Positions 7,931 through 18,043 of a stretch of 64,000 nucleotides of DNA are shown one piece after another. Below the pieces are notes generated by a model. The model did not search any database, was not told the origin of the DNA, and was given only the letters and a program-made list of their open reading frames with translations. Origin of the DNA: Tangfeifania diversioriginum (GTDB lineage Bacteria; Bacteroidota; Bacteroidia; Bacteroidales; Prolixibacteraceae); assembly GCA_945873105.1 (NCBI GenBank), contig CAMCBW010000024.1:19796-83795 (forward strand). Direction: 5' to 3'. Within the stretch, counting starts at the first letter, position 1, and each line of letters starts with the position of its first letter. The position numbers were made by a program, and so were the translations under genes.

Positions 7931-9673
7931 CCCAGGAAGTTTGATGAAAAAGGTGCTACCCTCCCCTACCGTGCTTTCTACCCAAATTGAACCTTTGTGC
8001 CTGTTGACGTATTCCTTACACAACAGCAATCCCAGCCCGCTGCTCAATTCTCCATTTGTACCCTTTCTGGAGGTATTTGCATCAATTTTAAAGAGCAATG
8101 GAAGCATCTCACTGGCAATGCCAATGCCTGTATCCTGCACAGTGATCAGACAACCGTGATCAGCACAATTCCTGGCATCAAGCGTAATTGAACCCCCGTT
8201 TTGGGTAAATTTAATGCCATTCGAAAGCAGGTTACGCATCAGCGAATGCAGCATATTTTGATCGGCATAAACCTCTATCTCTGGTGAGAGTAGGTTGTTG
8301 ATGGAGATGTTCTTTTTCTGTCCAACCTCAGAAAAGTTTTTGATGCATTCATTTACCTCTCTGGATAAAGCAACTTTGACAGGTTCAAAACTGGTTATTC
8401 CCTGTTTGACCAACGACCATTCCAGGAGATTATTTAACAGACTGAATAGGTTTCTGGCAGAATCCCTCATTTTGGCAGCAAGTTTGATCACTTCAGAAAT
8501 TGGCAGTTTCGGTATCTCCTCTGCCATGATTTCAGTCAATCCAAGGAAGCTGCTAAACGGGCCCTTTAGATCATGGGCTACAATTGAGAAGAACTTATCC
8601 TTCTCATTGTTGATTTTCTTCAACTCAATGTTTTGATTAACAATCTCTTTCTCTCTTATTTTACGTTCGGTGATGTTACGCACAATGCTAATAATATGGG
8701 GCTCCCCATTCAACATGATCAATCTTCCAGACAAAAGACCGATTATAATATCCTTCTCCTTGTTACTAAATTCAAACTCGTAATCAAAAAAACTACCATC
8801 CTTTCCAAGTCTTGCTGTATAGTAATTCCGATCCTCCTCATTCAACCAAATATTTAGCTCATAGGTTGTCTTCCCAAGGGCCTCAGCAGTTGTATAACCT
8901 GTCAACTCAAAAAATCTATCATTTACCGAAGTAATTGTTCCATCTGATAATTTTGTTATTAAAATGGCATCCGGAGTAGTATTGAAAATAACTTCAAAAT
9001 GATCTTTGGCAATTTTCATTTCTGAAGTCAGTCTTTGATTTAGCATGATTATCAAAGAATAGGTCCAGAAAATAGAGACTCCCAACAATTCCAGGTAGGT
9101 CGAAGTATTGATAAGGTCTTGCGAATAAAGATGGTCAATTCTGAAGTGCGTAAGCAAAAGCAATACTTTGGAAAAGGAGAATATCGAATGGACCAGAAAA
9201 ACGAGAATACAAATGTTCAAGGCAGAGACTGCCCGGTTTTTGCGGTAAATATAGAGGTCATATGTGGCAAAACTGCACAATATACCGATAGTCATCCAGA
9301 TGATGATGGTTCGATTGTGTATGCTGTCAACGATATAAACGTAATAGAAAAAGGGACCAATGAAAGCAAGAAACAAAAATATCAACAACCTGGTTCTGAT
9401 CTTGCCACCAATAAATTTTACAATACCTATGTACAAGAACATGACGGCTAGAATGTGCATTACATTCTGAGCGAGAATCGATAAGTATTCAATGGAACTG
9501 ATCCTCCTGGTGACCATAAATACAAAACCCAGCACGGCAACTGAACTCCAAAGTAACCACCATCCGGGACCGCTGTATTCTTTGTGGTAATTATACTCCA
9601 GCAGGAAAATCACGAACTGTATGGAATATATTATTCCAAGTACAATGGCAAAAGTGTTGATATCGATGATCAC
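7919..9673 (-). CDS. Membrane PAS-domain sensor histidine kinase
   Basis: A 584-residue protein. The start is GTG at 9673; no ATG occurs in the first part of the frame. About seven membrane helices fill residues 1-215. A PAS domain follows (about 225-345; FNTTPDAILIT, SVNDRFFELTGYT). The HisKA phosphoacceptor lies in FFSIVAHDLKGPF, and an HATPase_c domain with N, G1 and G2 boxes (NLLSNGIKFTQNGG, DTGIGI, GLGLLLCKEY) completes it. It is an orphan kinase: no response regulator lies next to it. The signal is unknown; a seven-helix sensor plus PAS points to a membrane-derived or small-molecule cue. Confident as a kinase. Confidence 0.9.
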   Translation of the reverse strand: MIIDINTFAIVLGIIYSIQFVIFLLEYNYHKEYSGPGWWLLWSSVAVLGFVFMVTRRISSIEYLSILAQNVMHILAVMFLYIGIVKFIGGKIRTRLLIFLFLAFIGPFFYYVYIVDSIHNRTIIIWMTIGILCSFATYDLYIYRKNRAVSALNICILVFLVHSIFSFSKVLLLLTHFRIDHLYSQDLINTSTYLELLGVSIFWTYSLIIMLNQRLTSEMKIAKDHFEVIFNTTPDAILITKLSDGTITSVNDRFFELTGYTTAEALGKTTYELNIWLNEEDRNYYTARLGKDGSFFDYEFEFSNKEKDIIIGLLSGRLIMLNGEPHIISIVRNITERKIREKEIVNQNIELKKINNEKDKFFSIVAHDLKGPFSSFLGLTEIMAEEIPKLPISEVIKLAAKMRDSARNLFSLLNNLLEWSLVKQGITSFEPVKVALSREVNECIKNFSEVGQKKNISINNLLSPEIEVYADQNMLHSLMRNLLSNGIKFTQNGGSITLDARNCADHGCLITVQDTGIGIASEMLPLLFKIDANTSRKGTNGELSSGLGLLLCKEYVNRHKGSIWVESTVGEGSTFFIKLPGESA

Positions 9674-9837
9674 TAGCAGTTATGTTTCTCAGGATAAAAA
9701 CAGTTCATTCGTTAAAATGTTTACCAATCAGCAGGAAATAATGTTCTTCCAATCACTAAAAGAGTAAATATTTACAATTTTTTGTGTGGCGCCCCATTTT
9801 CTTAATTTTTGGAACCTATTTTAGTTTTAATCGGCTA

Positions 9838-10932
9838 CTAGAGTTTGATAAAAATCTTCTTCCTGAAGAGTATAAATGCAGGTATAAAATTTATCCCAAC
9901 AAAGAGCAGGGAGTATACCATTCCCCAAAATTCCGGCGATGGGGCTACGTTTGTGAAGGCAGACATGAAATGTTCATTCAATGAAAATCCACCAAATTTA
10001 AACCTGAAGAAAAGGAGTCCCCAAATATCTGCCAAAAAATAGACTGCTATGGCATTTGCGCCAAAAATTAAGCCAGGTTTGGTAAACCCTGTATAACCCA
10101 CCATGTCAATCAGATAATAACAAGTACCCAGGATTAGGGCCGCTACGCCGGAGGTAATGAGGACAAAAGAGCTGCTCCAGATGTTTTCATTGCAAGGGAA
10201 ATGGAGGTTCCACCAATATCCGGCAATCATAGCTACAAAGCCTCCTACCATAAGGATGATGACCTTTTCTCTTTTGTCGAGATTGCTCAGCAGTAATCTT
10301 CCTGCCAGCATGCCGGTTATTCCAGTTACAAACGATGGGAATGTACTGAGAATACCTTCCGGATCCCATGTCTTTTGCCACATGGTTCCGGGAAGAAATT
10401 TTGTATCGAACCAGGCTGCAAGATTTATTCCGGGTTCCAGCATGGGTCTGTCAAAGCCGGGAGTTGGCACAAACAGCATTGCCAACCAATAGGCAACCAG
10501 AATTCCCGCGCCGATCCATGCCTGCCTTTTCCAGTTGGTATTTAAAAATAGTACAGCACAGAATAGAAAAACCAGGGCTATTCGTGGCAAAGTGCCAGTA
10601 TAGCGAAGATCTGCAAAATTAAAATCAGGCAATAGATTTAATAGTATCCCAACCAGGTAGATTTTAACCGATCGCATCCCTATTTTTTTGTACATTTCTG
10701 CTTTGGGCAGACCCATTTCCAATCTTTTGGTATAAGCAAAAGCAATAGAAACGCCCACTACAAATAGAAAAACAGGTGCAATCAGGTCGGTTGGAGAGAG
10801 GCCATTCCACTTGGAATGGTTCAATGGCGCATAGGAGAAAAGTTCGCTGCCCGGAAAATTAACCAGGATCATGGCTGCCACTGTGAAGCCACGCATGACA
10901 TCCAGCGAAATTAGTCTTTTTGATTCTGTCAT
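9838..10932 (-). CDS. HGSNAT-like (DUF5009/COG4299) membrane acyltransferase
   Basis: A 364-residue integral membrane protein with about ten hydrophobic helices. It opens with the family signature KRLISLDVMRGFTVAAMI followed by the segment running to NHSKWNG, as in heparan-alpha-glucosaminide N-acetyltransferase relatives. Bacterial members are thought to move acetyl groups from cytoplasmic acetyl-CoA onto amino sugars or other glycans across the inner membrane; this member's substrate is unknown. Its divergent neighbour is a GH20 hexosaminidase, which fits amino-sugar metabolism. The 269 bases between them (10933-11201) should hold two promoters, but I recognised no clear element there. Confidence 0.85.
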   Translation of the reverse strand: MTESKRLISLDVMRGFTVAAMILVNFPGSELFSYAPLNHSKWNGLSPTDLIAPVFLFVVGVSIAFAYTKRLEMGLPKAEMYKKIGMRSVKIYLVGILLNLLPDFNFADLRYTGTLPRIALVFLFCAVLFLNTNWKRQAWIGAGILVAYWLAMLFVPTPGFDRPMLEPGINLAAWFDTKFLPGTMWQKTWDPEGILSTFPSFVTGITGMLAGRLLLSNLDKREKVIILMVGGFVAMIAGYWWNLHFPCNENIWSSSFVLITSGVAALILGTCYYLIDMVGYTGFTKPGLIFGANAIAVYFLADIWGLLFFRFKFGGFSLNEHFMSAFTNVAPSPEFWGMVYSLLFVGINFIPAFILFRKKIFIKL

Positions 10933-11201
10933 TGTGAATAGAACTGTTTGGCCAGCATTCCCATCATTGAAATTGCCAGTGAATTAGTAGTTGATTTTTA
11001 ATAGATTAAGTACACAATCAGCAATTGTATCCTCTGGAAGGGTTCTTCCATAGGATTTGTTAAATTTAAAAAGGAAAACAGCGTTGATTTGGTCCTAAAG
11101 TTAATCATCCATTCGATTCCTGGCACCAGATGAACTGAAATTGATACTACCATTTCTTGTCCTATTAAACAATACAATTACAACTTGTTAACGCTACTGC
11201 A

Positions 11202-13802
11202 ATGTCAAAATTATTCAATTGGATGCTTCTCTTCTGTGTACCACTTCTATGGATCAATTGTACGCAGGAGGCTAACTCCAAGCTGCCAAAATCCGCAGAA
11301 CTTGAAGTCAAATGGGAACTTTTGACCAATTTGTACCAGGGAAAGAACCAGGCCCTTGCCTCTTTTACCGTTTACAATCACAGCAAGTACACCTTTGAAG
11401 CAAAAGGTTGGGAAATGTATTTTTCACAAATGCCTCCAATTCCGATCGTCGAAGATTCTGTCAGGACGGCCAGGGTGGAACATATCAACGGAGATTGGTT
11501 CAAACTGGTGCCAAATGCGAATTTTCGTCTCCTCCCAGGAGATTCCATTCGAATAAACTACTGTGGGACAGGCTTCATGATTAAAAATACGGATGCGGCC
11601 ATGGGAATGTACTTTGTCTTTTATGACCATCACGGCAATGAAATTGCAATTGTACCTGTGGGAAAGAGCAAAGTCGGTGAGTTTAGGCGGCCGGAACAAC
11701 TCAAACGCACGGTTACAGATGAGTTGGCTGTTCCGACACCAGAGAGCAGGTATCTTGCGAATCTGTCTCATCATTTGCTACCTGAAAATGAACTACAGCC
11801 GATTATTCCCACTCCGGTTTCCATTCAAGGTGGAGCAGATTCCCTTTTGATCGATCCCAAATGGCCCATATACTATGGAGAAGGGCTGGAAATGGAGGCC
11901 CTTTATCTGGCAAAAAAATTTAAGGCGTTCACTGGCGAAGATTTTGTTCTTGTGAGCGGCAAACCGACCAAGACACCCGCAATTTCTTTGGAGTTGGGTT
12001 TAACCCAGTTGGAAAAATCCGAAGCTTACCATTTAATCCAGGATACCAGGCAAGGCATCTCCATTTGCGGAAAAGATGGAGCAGGAGTGTTTTACGGCAT
12101 TCAAAGCCTGTTGGCATCACTTCCCTCTGAAAGTTTTGTTCAACCGGGAACTCCCATCAAAGTTCCTGCCCTTCAGATTACCGATGAACCAAGATTCTCC
12201 TACCGGGGATTGCAATTTGATATGGCACGAAATTTCCAGACGAGGGAGACCATCATGAAGATGCTGGATATCATGTCTTTTTACAAGCTAAACCGCTTCC
12301 TCTTCTATTTTATGGAAGATGAAGGATGGAGGGTTGAGATTCCCGGGTTACCCGAACTTACGGAGATTGGTAGTCAGCGGAAACACGGCAAGGTTACTGA
12401 TCCAATGCTTCATCCCTCCTATGGGAGTGGTCCATTCGCAGGGGCAAAGGGTGGTTATGGCAGCGGATACTTTACAAAGGACGAATTCGTGGAGATGCTG
12501 AAATATGCGAAAGAGCGGCATATAACCGTCATCCCCTGCATCAATTTCCCGGCGCATGTTCGTTCGGCGATAAAAGCCATGGAGTTCCGCTACCAAAGGT
12601 TTATGAAGGAGGGAAAAGTAGTAGAAGCCAATGAATTCAGGTTGATTGATCCGGAAGATACCTCTGTGTATACCTCCGCACAAGGATACCACGACAATGT
12701 TGTCTGTGTAGGCCGCGAGTCGGTGTACCATTTTTATGATACTGCAGTGAAGGGAATCAAGCAGCTCTATGATCAGGCAGGAGTCTCCATGGAGACTTTT
12801 CATACCGGGGGTGATGAAGTTGCGCAAGGTTGTTGGAGTGGTTCGCCGCTGGTAAAAAAATTATTGGCAGACCATCCGGAGCTAAAGTCAGACGAAAAGA
12901 GTTTGCAGGCATACTGTTTTCGAAGAATATCAGCCATCTTAAAGAAAAATGGGGTGAAGGAAATTGGTGGTTGGGAAGAGGCAGCCCTGCTGTCGGATGA
13001 AAATGGAAAGCCAGTTCCCAATTTTGAATTTGTGGGGAAAGGACTCCTACCCTACCTCTGGAACAATACAGAAGGAGCCGAAGATCTGGGATACAAGCTG
13101 GCCAATGCCGGATACAGGGTGGTACTTTGTAATGTTTCCAATTTCTACCTGGATTTTCCTTACGACAAAGACCCTGTTGAACCTGGAAATTACTGGGCAG
13201 GATTCCTTGAAACCAAACAATTTTATGCATTTGCGCCTTACGATCTGTTCAAAACAACGACCAGAACGGCCATGGGAGGAACCATCCATCCAGATTTGGC
13301 GTACGGATCAAAAGTAAGGCTAAAACCGGATGCGCGCAATAATATCCTGGGAGTTCAGGCACAAATCTGGAGTGAAACAATCAAAGGGGAGGCGATGCTG
13401 GAGTATTACTACCTGCCAAGGTTGATCGCCTTTTCAGAGACTGCCTGGTCGGCTGAAAGGAAATGGGAAACCACCGAAAACGAGGCAGAGCGGGAAAAAC
13501 AGCTTGCTGCAGGTTGGAACGTTCTTGCCAATCGTTTGGCAAGGAGGGAATTGCCACGGCTTACCGCATTGAATGGAGGTTACAATTTCCGCATCCCCCT
13601 ACCCGGAGCCATTGTCAAGGATGGGATGCTCTATGCCAACGTAGAGTTTCCAGGGCTGGAAATAAGGTATACCACCGACGGATCTGAACCAAACATCTTG
13701 AGTCAGCTCTATTCAGAGCCAGTGAAGGTTGCTGGAAGCGTGATGCTGAAGAGTTTTGTTAAGGGTGGAAGGTACAGCAGAACGACTGTTTTGAAGCGTT
13801 AA
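11202..13802 (+). CDS. GH20 beta-N-acetylhexosaminidase lipoprotein
   Basis: An 866-residue enzyme with a lipoprotein signal (LLWINC, Cys20). Domains in order: an N-terminal carbohydrate-binding chitobiase-like domain (about 30-180), a GH20b alpha/beta domain (about 205-325), the GH20 catalytic barrel (about 330-760), and a C-terminal chitobiase-type domain (about 790-866; LEIRYTTDGSEP). The catalytic signature HTGGDEV is at 534-540, where D538 positions the substrate 2-acetamido group and E539 is the acid/base; this is substrate-assisted catalysis. It should release terminal GlcNAc or GalNAc from glycans at the cell surface or in the periplasm. The four-domain layout matches chitobiases. It is alone in its transcription unit. 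Confidence 0.93.
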   Translation: MSKLFNWMLLFCVPLLWINCTQEANSKLPKSAELEVKWELLTNLYQGKNQALASFTVYNHSKYTFEAKGWEMYFSQMPPIPIVEDSVRTARVEHINGDWFKLVPNANFRLLPGDSIRINYCGTGFMIKNTDAAMGMYFVFYDHHGNEIAIVPVGKSKVGEFRRPEQLKRTVTDELAVPTPESRYLANLSHHLLPENELQPIIPTPVSIQGGADSLLIDPKWPIYYGEGLEMEALYLAKKFKAFTGEDFVLVSGKPTKTPAISLELGLTQLEKSEAYHLIQDTRQGISICGKDGAGVFYGIQSLLASLPSESFVQPGTPIKVPALQITDEPRFSYRGLQFDMARNFQTRETIMKMLDIMSFYKLNRFLFYFMEDEGWRVEIPGLPELTEIGSQRKHGKVTDPMLHPSYGSGPFAGAKGGYGSGYFTKDEFVEMLKYAKERHITVIPCINFPAHVRSAIKAMEFRYQRFMKEGKVVEANEFRLIDPEDTSVYTSAQGYHDNVVCVGRESVYHFYDTAVKGIKQLYDQAGVSMETFHTGGDEVAQGCWSGSPLVKKLLADHPELKSDEKSLQAYCFRRISAILKKNGVKEIGGWEEAALLSDENGKPVPNFEFVGKGLLPYLWNNTEGAEDLGYKLANAGYRVVLCNVSNFYLDFPYDKDPVEPGNYWAGFLETKQFYAFAPYDLFKTTTRTAMGGTIHPDLAYGSKVRLKPDARNNILGVQAQIWSETIKGEAMLEYYYLPRLIAFSETAWSAERKWETTENEAEREKQLAAGWNVLANRLARRELPRLTALNGGYNFRIPLPGAIVKDGMLYANVEFPGLEIRYTTDGSEPNILSQLYSEPVKVAGSVMLKSFVKGGRYSRTTVLKR

Positions 13803-13968
13803 CAGTCAATAAATTAGGGTTAAATTGAATTTACCGTGTACACGACAATGGCTAGCTATCATCTCGTCGTCTGACAGGCTGCTTATACTTTATTTTGCTT
13901 CAGGCTGTGATTTTTTAAACCCATTTGCGAATAATTTGGTGTAACGTTTTAATCCTTGTACAGAACAG

Positions 13969-14475
13969 ATGAACGAGCAACAACAAAGAGCGCAATTTCA
14001 AATTGTAATTGAGCAGCACAAAGGTATTTTACACAAGGTCGCCCGCACATATTGTCAGAACGATGATGATAGGAATGACCTCATTCAGGAAATGATGGTA
14101 CATGTTTGGCAATCTTTGCCTCGTTACAACAAGCAATCCAATATTTCTACCTGGTTGTACCGGATTTCACTCAACGTTGCCATCTCTTTTTACCGAAGAA
14201 ACGTAGCAAGAGCTACGAAATATACGCTATTGAATGAACAGAAGGTACAAATGCCCACAGAAGAGTTAACAGATCATGAAACACAACTGAATTTACTGGA
14301 ACAGTATATCAGTGAACTCAAGGAGTTAGACAAAGCTCTGATGATCTTGTATCTGGATGATCAAAGTCATGCTAAAATTGCAGAGATACTGGGAATGTCC
14401 ATCAGCAATGTCGGAACAAGAATCGGACGTATCAAGGATAATTTAAAAACAAGATTTAATCAATTAAAACCATAA
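13969..14475 (+). CDS. ECF-type RNA polymerase sigma factor
   Basis: A 168-residue sigma-70-family factor with only regions 2 and 4. Region 2 lies at about 25-95 (DLIQEMMVHVWQSLPRY, STWLYRISLNVAISFYRR). Region 4 lies at about 110-165 with the helix-turn-helix HAKIAEILGMSISNVGTRIGRIK. It is followed four bases later by a small membrane protein gene, probably its regulator or partner. The upstream 166 bases (13803-13968) hold no gene and no promoter I can name with confidence. The target regulon cannot be read from the window. Confidence 0.9.
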   Translation: MNEQQQRAQFQIVIEQHKGILHKVARTYCQNDDDRNDLIQEMMVHVWQSLPRYNKQSNISTWLYRISLNVAISFYRRNVARATKYTLLNEQKVQMPTEELTDHETQLNLLEQYISELKELDKALMILYLDDQSHAKIAEILGMSISNVGTRIGRIKDNLKTRFNQLKP

Positions 14476-14479
14476 TACC

Positions 14480-15166
14480 ATGAACGAATTGGAATTAAAA
14501 GAGCTTTGGAAAACAACCAACGAGAAATTGGAGAAAGCAATGGTGGTTAACAGGGATCATGCCAAAGAAATCACTCGTTTTAAACTATTCTACGCTATTT
14601 CATCCATGAAACCCCTCAAGATTTTCACCCTATTTGCAGGCATCATTTGGGTAGGATTGGGGACATTCTTATTGAGTCATTCCTACCTAAACGCCTATTC
14701 AGCAGTCAATAAGTATTTCTTCTATTCAGCTTCTTTCCAAGTTGGTCTGACTGCCATTGCGTTGTTCATTTATCTCTACCAAATCATTGCAATTTCCAGG
14801 ATAGACATCTCCGATCCGATTCTAACAACTCAGAAAAAGATAACCAGCCTGAAAATAACAACACTATGGGTGACGCGCGTTCTATTTCTTCAACTTCCCG
14901 TTTGGACCACCTTTTGGTGGAATGAGGTGATGTTTCAAGATTGGAACATCTTGCAATGGTCCATAGCTGGTAGTGTCACGCTTGCATTTACATTCACCTC
15001 GCTTTGGTTGTTCTTTCACATCAAGTTCGAGAATAGGGATAAAAAATGGTTTAAGCTTATTTTCAATGGAAAAGAGTGGACACCCTTGATGAAGTCGATG
15101 CAATTGTTGGATCAGCTAAATGAGTATATGGCTGACAATAAACCAGAAACAAACACCACTGCCTGA
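14480..15166 (+). CDS. Four-helix membrane protein, putative partner of the ECF sigma factor
   Basis: A 228-residue protein of unknown family. An N-terminal soluble stretch (about 1-45; NELELKELWKTTNEKLEK) could contact the sigma factor. Four hydrophobic helices follow at about 46-70, 78-105, 120-142 and 152-178, and then a soluble tail. Its position four bases downstream of the sigma gene suggests an anti-sigma factor or regulator. It lacks the zinc-binding anti-sigma signature (HxxxCxxC) and the single-helix FecR/PupR layout. It ends two bases before the convergent DUF5916 gene, so the two transcripts must overlap. Confidence 0.6.
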   Translation: MNELELKELWKTTNEKLEKAMVVNRDHAKEITRFKLFYAISSMKPLKIFTLFAGIIWVGLGTFLLSHSYLNAYSAVNKYFFYSASFQVGLTAIALFIYLYQIIAISRIDISDPILTTQKKITSLKITTLWVTRVLFLQLPVWTTFWWNEVMFQDWNILQWSIAGSVTLAFTFTSLWLFFHIKFENRDKKWFKLIFNGKEWTPLMKSMQLLDQLNEYMADNKPETNTTA

Positions 15167-15168
15167 CT

Positions 15169-17313
15169 TTAGAATCGAATATTGTACTTTAGCTTGAACC
15201 TAAGCGCGCTTTCATCCATCACATATCGTTCAAGCGGTTGGGAAAGTTTGGTGGTCCAAACCAGCATGATCACATTGCCTGGTTTTACAATCCACTGGAA
15301 CCTTGACTGTACTCCGACACTTTTTGAACTGTTGTCGTATTGAAGGTAATTGTTCAGGGTGATATCCGGACTGAACAAGACATTGACATTCATCTGGTAA
15401 ATTCTGGTGGTAAAACTGCCTCCGGGAAGTTGAACCTCATTTTGCTTGTACTTGACACCCAAAAATAGGGGTACTGCAACCTTGTAGTTGACTCCGACCG
15501 TCCAATCCTGCCGAGTACCATTGTAGAAGTCGCCCCAGGTGTAGGAAAGATCGCCTGCAAGATTTCTGCTGCCAGCCGTCAAAATGCTCAGTGTTTGTCT
15601 CAAGTACCGGTATTTGCCCGTCGGAATCACATAATTGGAATAGATCTTGAAATCCTTCTCCAGGTACTCGTAAATATCGCTGAGTCCATAGGTAAACTCT
15701 TCTCCTGATTTAAACCTGATTTTTAGCGGATTGTAATTAACCTGCCGGGATTCCAGTACATCTGCATAGTTGACAATGTGGTTGAAACCAATGCCTGTAA
15801 GTACCTGCAACACCCCTTTGATCTTTGGACGCGGTCCAATCAGAACATTACCATAGGTGTCCTTGATATTGGTGCGGGGAACGAATCCCATTCCGGCTAC
15901 AAAGTTTTTGCCTATTTCGTAATGGCCGAGACTAAATGAGAGGAAATCATTGGGGTAAGAGATGTTTCCTCCCCAAGATACATCATTGTCATTCAGGTTT
16001 TCGGTGGTTGATTTTAGTCCGAAAAGGATGAGCGATAAGTTTTTGTCCCCACGAAACTTGGAAGTTGCCAGTTTCAGGTCCACACCTCCCACATAGTTCT
16101 GAGGCACTGTGACAGCATTTCCATAGGTTCCGATGACGCCAACAGAAGACTCTGTGCCGATACTTCTGGAGATTCGGGCTACCGAAAAATTGGTATTTCC
16201 GTTGGGATGGTCATCGTTCACCTGCATCAACCCGATGTTCCATTTGTTGATCATTCCGGTTAATTTGGCAGCAAAGTTAATCTGTATGGGCAATCCATTG
16301 GTATCGAGACCCATTCTGCGGGAAAAAAATGGAATGATGTTCTTCCCGTAAGGATTGGCATCATCCCCCTGAATTCCAAAGGAGAAGAGGCTGGATCCAT
16401 CCAGGAAGAAGTCTCTCTTTTCCGGAAAAAGCAGGCTGAAGCGGGTAAGATTGATCTGACGATCGTCCACCTCCGTTTCGGCAAAATCGGTATTGACAGA
16501 GAGGGCTGACTTTAATCCGGGGGTGATCTGGTAGAAGAGGTCTACTCCTGCTTTGGCCGAGTATTTGTTATCCGTACCCTTTTTCGTATTCATACCCCCC
16601 GATACATAAGGCGAAATATCCAACCCAATTCCCTGGGTAATGTTCTTCATTCCAATCAGCAAACCCGCATCCGATACCTGAAATTTAAAGCTGTTGATAT
16701 TTGCGGTTGGCCAATAGGAGCTTTCCAGTTTTCGTTTGATGTGACGGATGAATTTGATGCCCCAGTTGGGATTGAATTTGTCAAATCCCATGGTTTTGAA
16801 AGGAATGGCCATTTCGGCCTCCCAGCCATCGGCAACGATTCGGGCCTTCCCTTCCCATAGACCGTTCCATTCCTTGTTGAAAACTGCCCCGTTTTCACTT
16901 ACAGTGGCATCCCCGATCGAACCGCGCGGACCAATCTGGAACCAATAACCATTCCGGTGATCCAGGTAGGTATCCAGAATGACTTGTATCCGGTCGTCAT
17001 TACCCAGACTGACGTCGCGGGCTTTCTCCTTCGCAGTGATCTTCTTTGGATCATCGAAACACTTTACACCGACATACAAAAAGTTGGCATCGTAGCAGAT
17101 AAAAAAATTGGTCTTTTCAGACACAGGCTGACCGGGATTGGGTTCACGTTGCAGGAGCTGGTCAACTTTGGCTGACTGTGACCAAACCTCATCGTTCAGG
17201 CGGCCATCAATCACAGGTGGTTTTGAAACAGAAACCGCTTCAATGGAAGGCTGAGCAACAGATTTAATGGAAATTACCAGCAAAAGCAATAGTAACCGGG
17301 AAAAACTATTCAT
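15169..17313 (-). CDS. DUF5916 outer-membrane protein with N-terminal CBM9-like domain
   Basis: A 714-residue secreted protein (signal peptide about 1-20). Residues 25-220 form a CBM9/DOMON-like sandwich (PPVIDGRLNDEVW, FFICYDANFLYVGVKC, EAEMAIPF). The remainder matches the DUF5916 pattern, including the conserved FPEKRDFFLDG, and consists of alternating amphipathic strands ending in Phe (KYNIRF), as in an outer-membrane beta-barrel. Members are common in Bacteroidota and of unknown function; glycan or heme binding and transport have been suggested on structural grounds only. The gene meets the sigma-factor operon tail to tail with a 2-base gap. No partner gene is evident. Confidence 0.85.
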   Translation of the reverse strand: MNSFSRLLLLLLVISIKSVAQPSIEAVSVSKPPVIDGRLNDEVWSQSAKVDQLLQREPNPGQPVSEKTNFFICYDANFLYVGVKCFDDPKKITAKEKARDVSLGNDDRIQVILDTYLDHRNGYWFQIGPRGSIGDATVSENGAVFNKEWNGLWEGKARIVADGWEAEMAIPFKTMGFDKFNPNWGIKFIRHIKRKLESSYWPTANINSFKFQVSDAGLLIGMKNITQGIGLDISPYVSGGMNTKKGTDNKYSAKAGVDLFYQITPGLKSALSVNTDFAETEVDDRQINLTRFSLLFPEKRDFFLDGSSLFSFGIQGDDANPYGKNIIPFFSRRMGLDTNGLPIQINFAAKLTGMINKWNIGLMQVNDDHPNGNTNFSVARISRSIGTESSVGVIGTYGNAVTVPQNYVGGVDLKLATSKFRGDKNLSLILFGLKSTTENLNDNDVSWGGNISYPNDFLSFSLGHYEIGKNFVAGMGFVPRTNIKDTYGNVLIGPRPKIKGVLQVLTGIGFNHIVNYADVLESRQVNYNPLKIRFKSGEEFTYGLSDIYEYLEKDFKIYSNYVIPTGKYRYLRQTLSILTAGSRNLAGDLSYTWGDFYNGTRQDWTVGVNYKVAVPLFLGVKYKQNEVQLPGGSFTTRIYQMNVNVLFSPDITLNNYLQYDNSSKSVGVQSRFQWIVKPGNVIMLVWTTKLSQPLERYVMDESALRFKLKYNIRF

Positions 17314-17449
17314 AGAGATTCAGAAAAATTTATCTGCCGATCACCAATAATCTACCCTTTACCTTCCGGTAAAGCAAGGATTCTACCTCAATTATTTGCT
17401 GGATATCGTATTCAGATGATTAAATAAGAGGCTGAAAATAGTAAAAAAA

Positions 17450-17857
17450 TCAATCGCCTGTTTCCCGCCTGGTGGCTTTGATTGAACCACGTACCCTTTT
17501 GGATTCAAGCCTTTTTTCTACAGAAGCGCGGGTAGGTCTCGTACTGACTCTTTTCTTTCGTGGCGTTAAAGCCTGCTTCAGCAAGGAATAAAATTTCTCT
17601 ATGACCTTCTCTTTGTTTTTCAGCTGCGACCGGTCGGTTTGGGCAACCAAAACAATCTCATCTTCCTTGTTGATCTTGTTGAAGAGCTTCTCCGATAGGA
17701 TTGCCTTTTCAGCTTCGCTCAGGAGCAAGGAGTTCCGGTAGTTGAACCGAAGTTCAACTTTGGAACTGACCTTGTTTACATTTTGGCCTCCCGGACCACT
17801 GCTCCGGGTAGCCTGAAAGATCCATTCAGGGGTAAAGTCTCGATCAGAAATGTCCAT
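17450..17857 (-). CDS. arfB: Ribosome-rescue peptidyl-tRNA hydrolase ArfB
   Basis: From the ATG at 17857 the product is 135 residues. A longer frame to 17914 adds 19 residues that do not fit the family. The GGQ catalytic motif is at residues 23-25 within SSGPGGQNVNKVSSKVELRF, and the C-terminal tail is basic (RKKRVSTRPTRASVEKRLESK), which in ArfB enters the empty mRNA channel of a stalled ribosome. ArfB frees peptides from ribosomes on non-stop mRNA. It is a monocistronic gene. Together with prfA and prfC nearby, the window holds three translation-termination factors. Confidence 0.92.
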   Translation of the reverse strand: MDISDRDFTPEWIFQATRSSGPGGQNVNKVSSKVELRFNYRNSLLLSEAEKAILSEKLFNKINKEDEIVLVAQTDRSQLKNKEKVIEKFYSLLKQALTPRKKRVSTRPTRASVEKRLESKRVRGSIKATRRETGD

Positions 17858-17929
17858 CTTAATTTTAGCAGGATACCTGTTTGGTACTATTTCTACTGCC
17901 AAACAAAAATACACAAAAAGAAAGAGTGT

Positions 17930-18000
17930 GAATTCTCAATGCCTTTTTCATTCATGGTCAATCAAGGTTGTTTTGGCAACAACCACACCTTTGAGAATTC
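17930..18000. repeat. Nested inverted repeat between arfB and an oxidoreductase gene
   Basis: Outer arms GAATTCTCAA (17930-17939) and TTGAGAATTC (17991-18000) enclose inner arms GGTTGTT (17966-17972) and AACAACC (17978-17984). The RNA would form a two-tier hairpin just after the oxidoreductase stop and before arfB. There is no T-tract, so it is not a standard terminator. Confidence 0.55.
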
Positions 18001-18043
18001 ATCCTCAATGGAGGGAAGTAAAATATACTGTCAAACAGCTATT

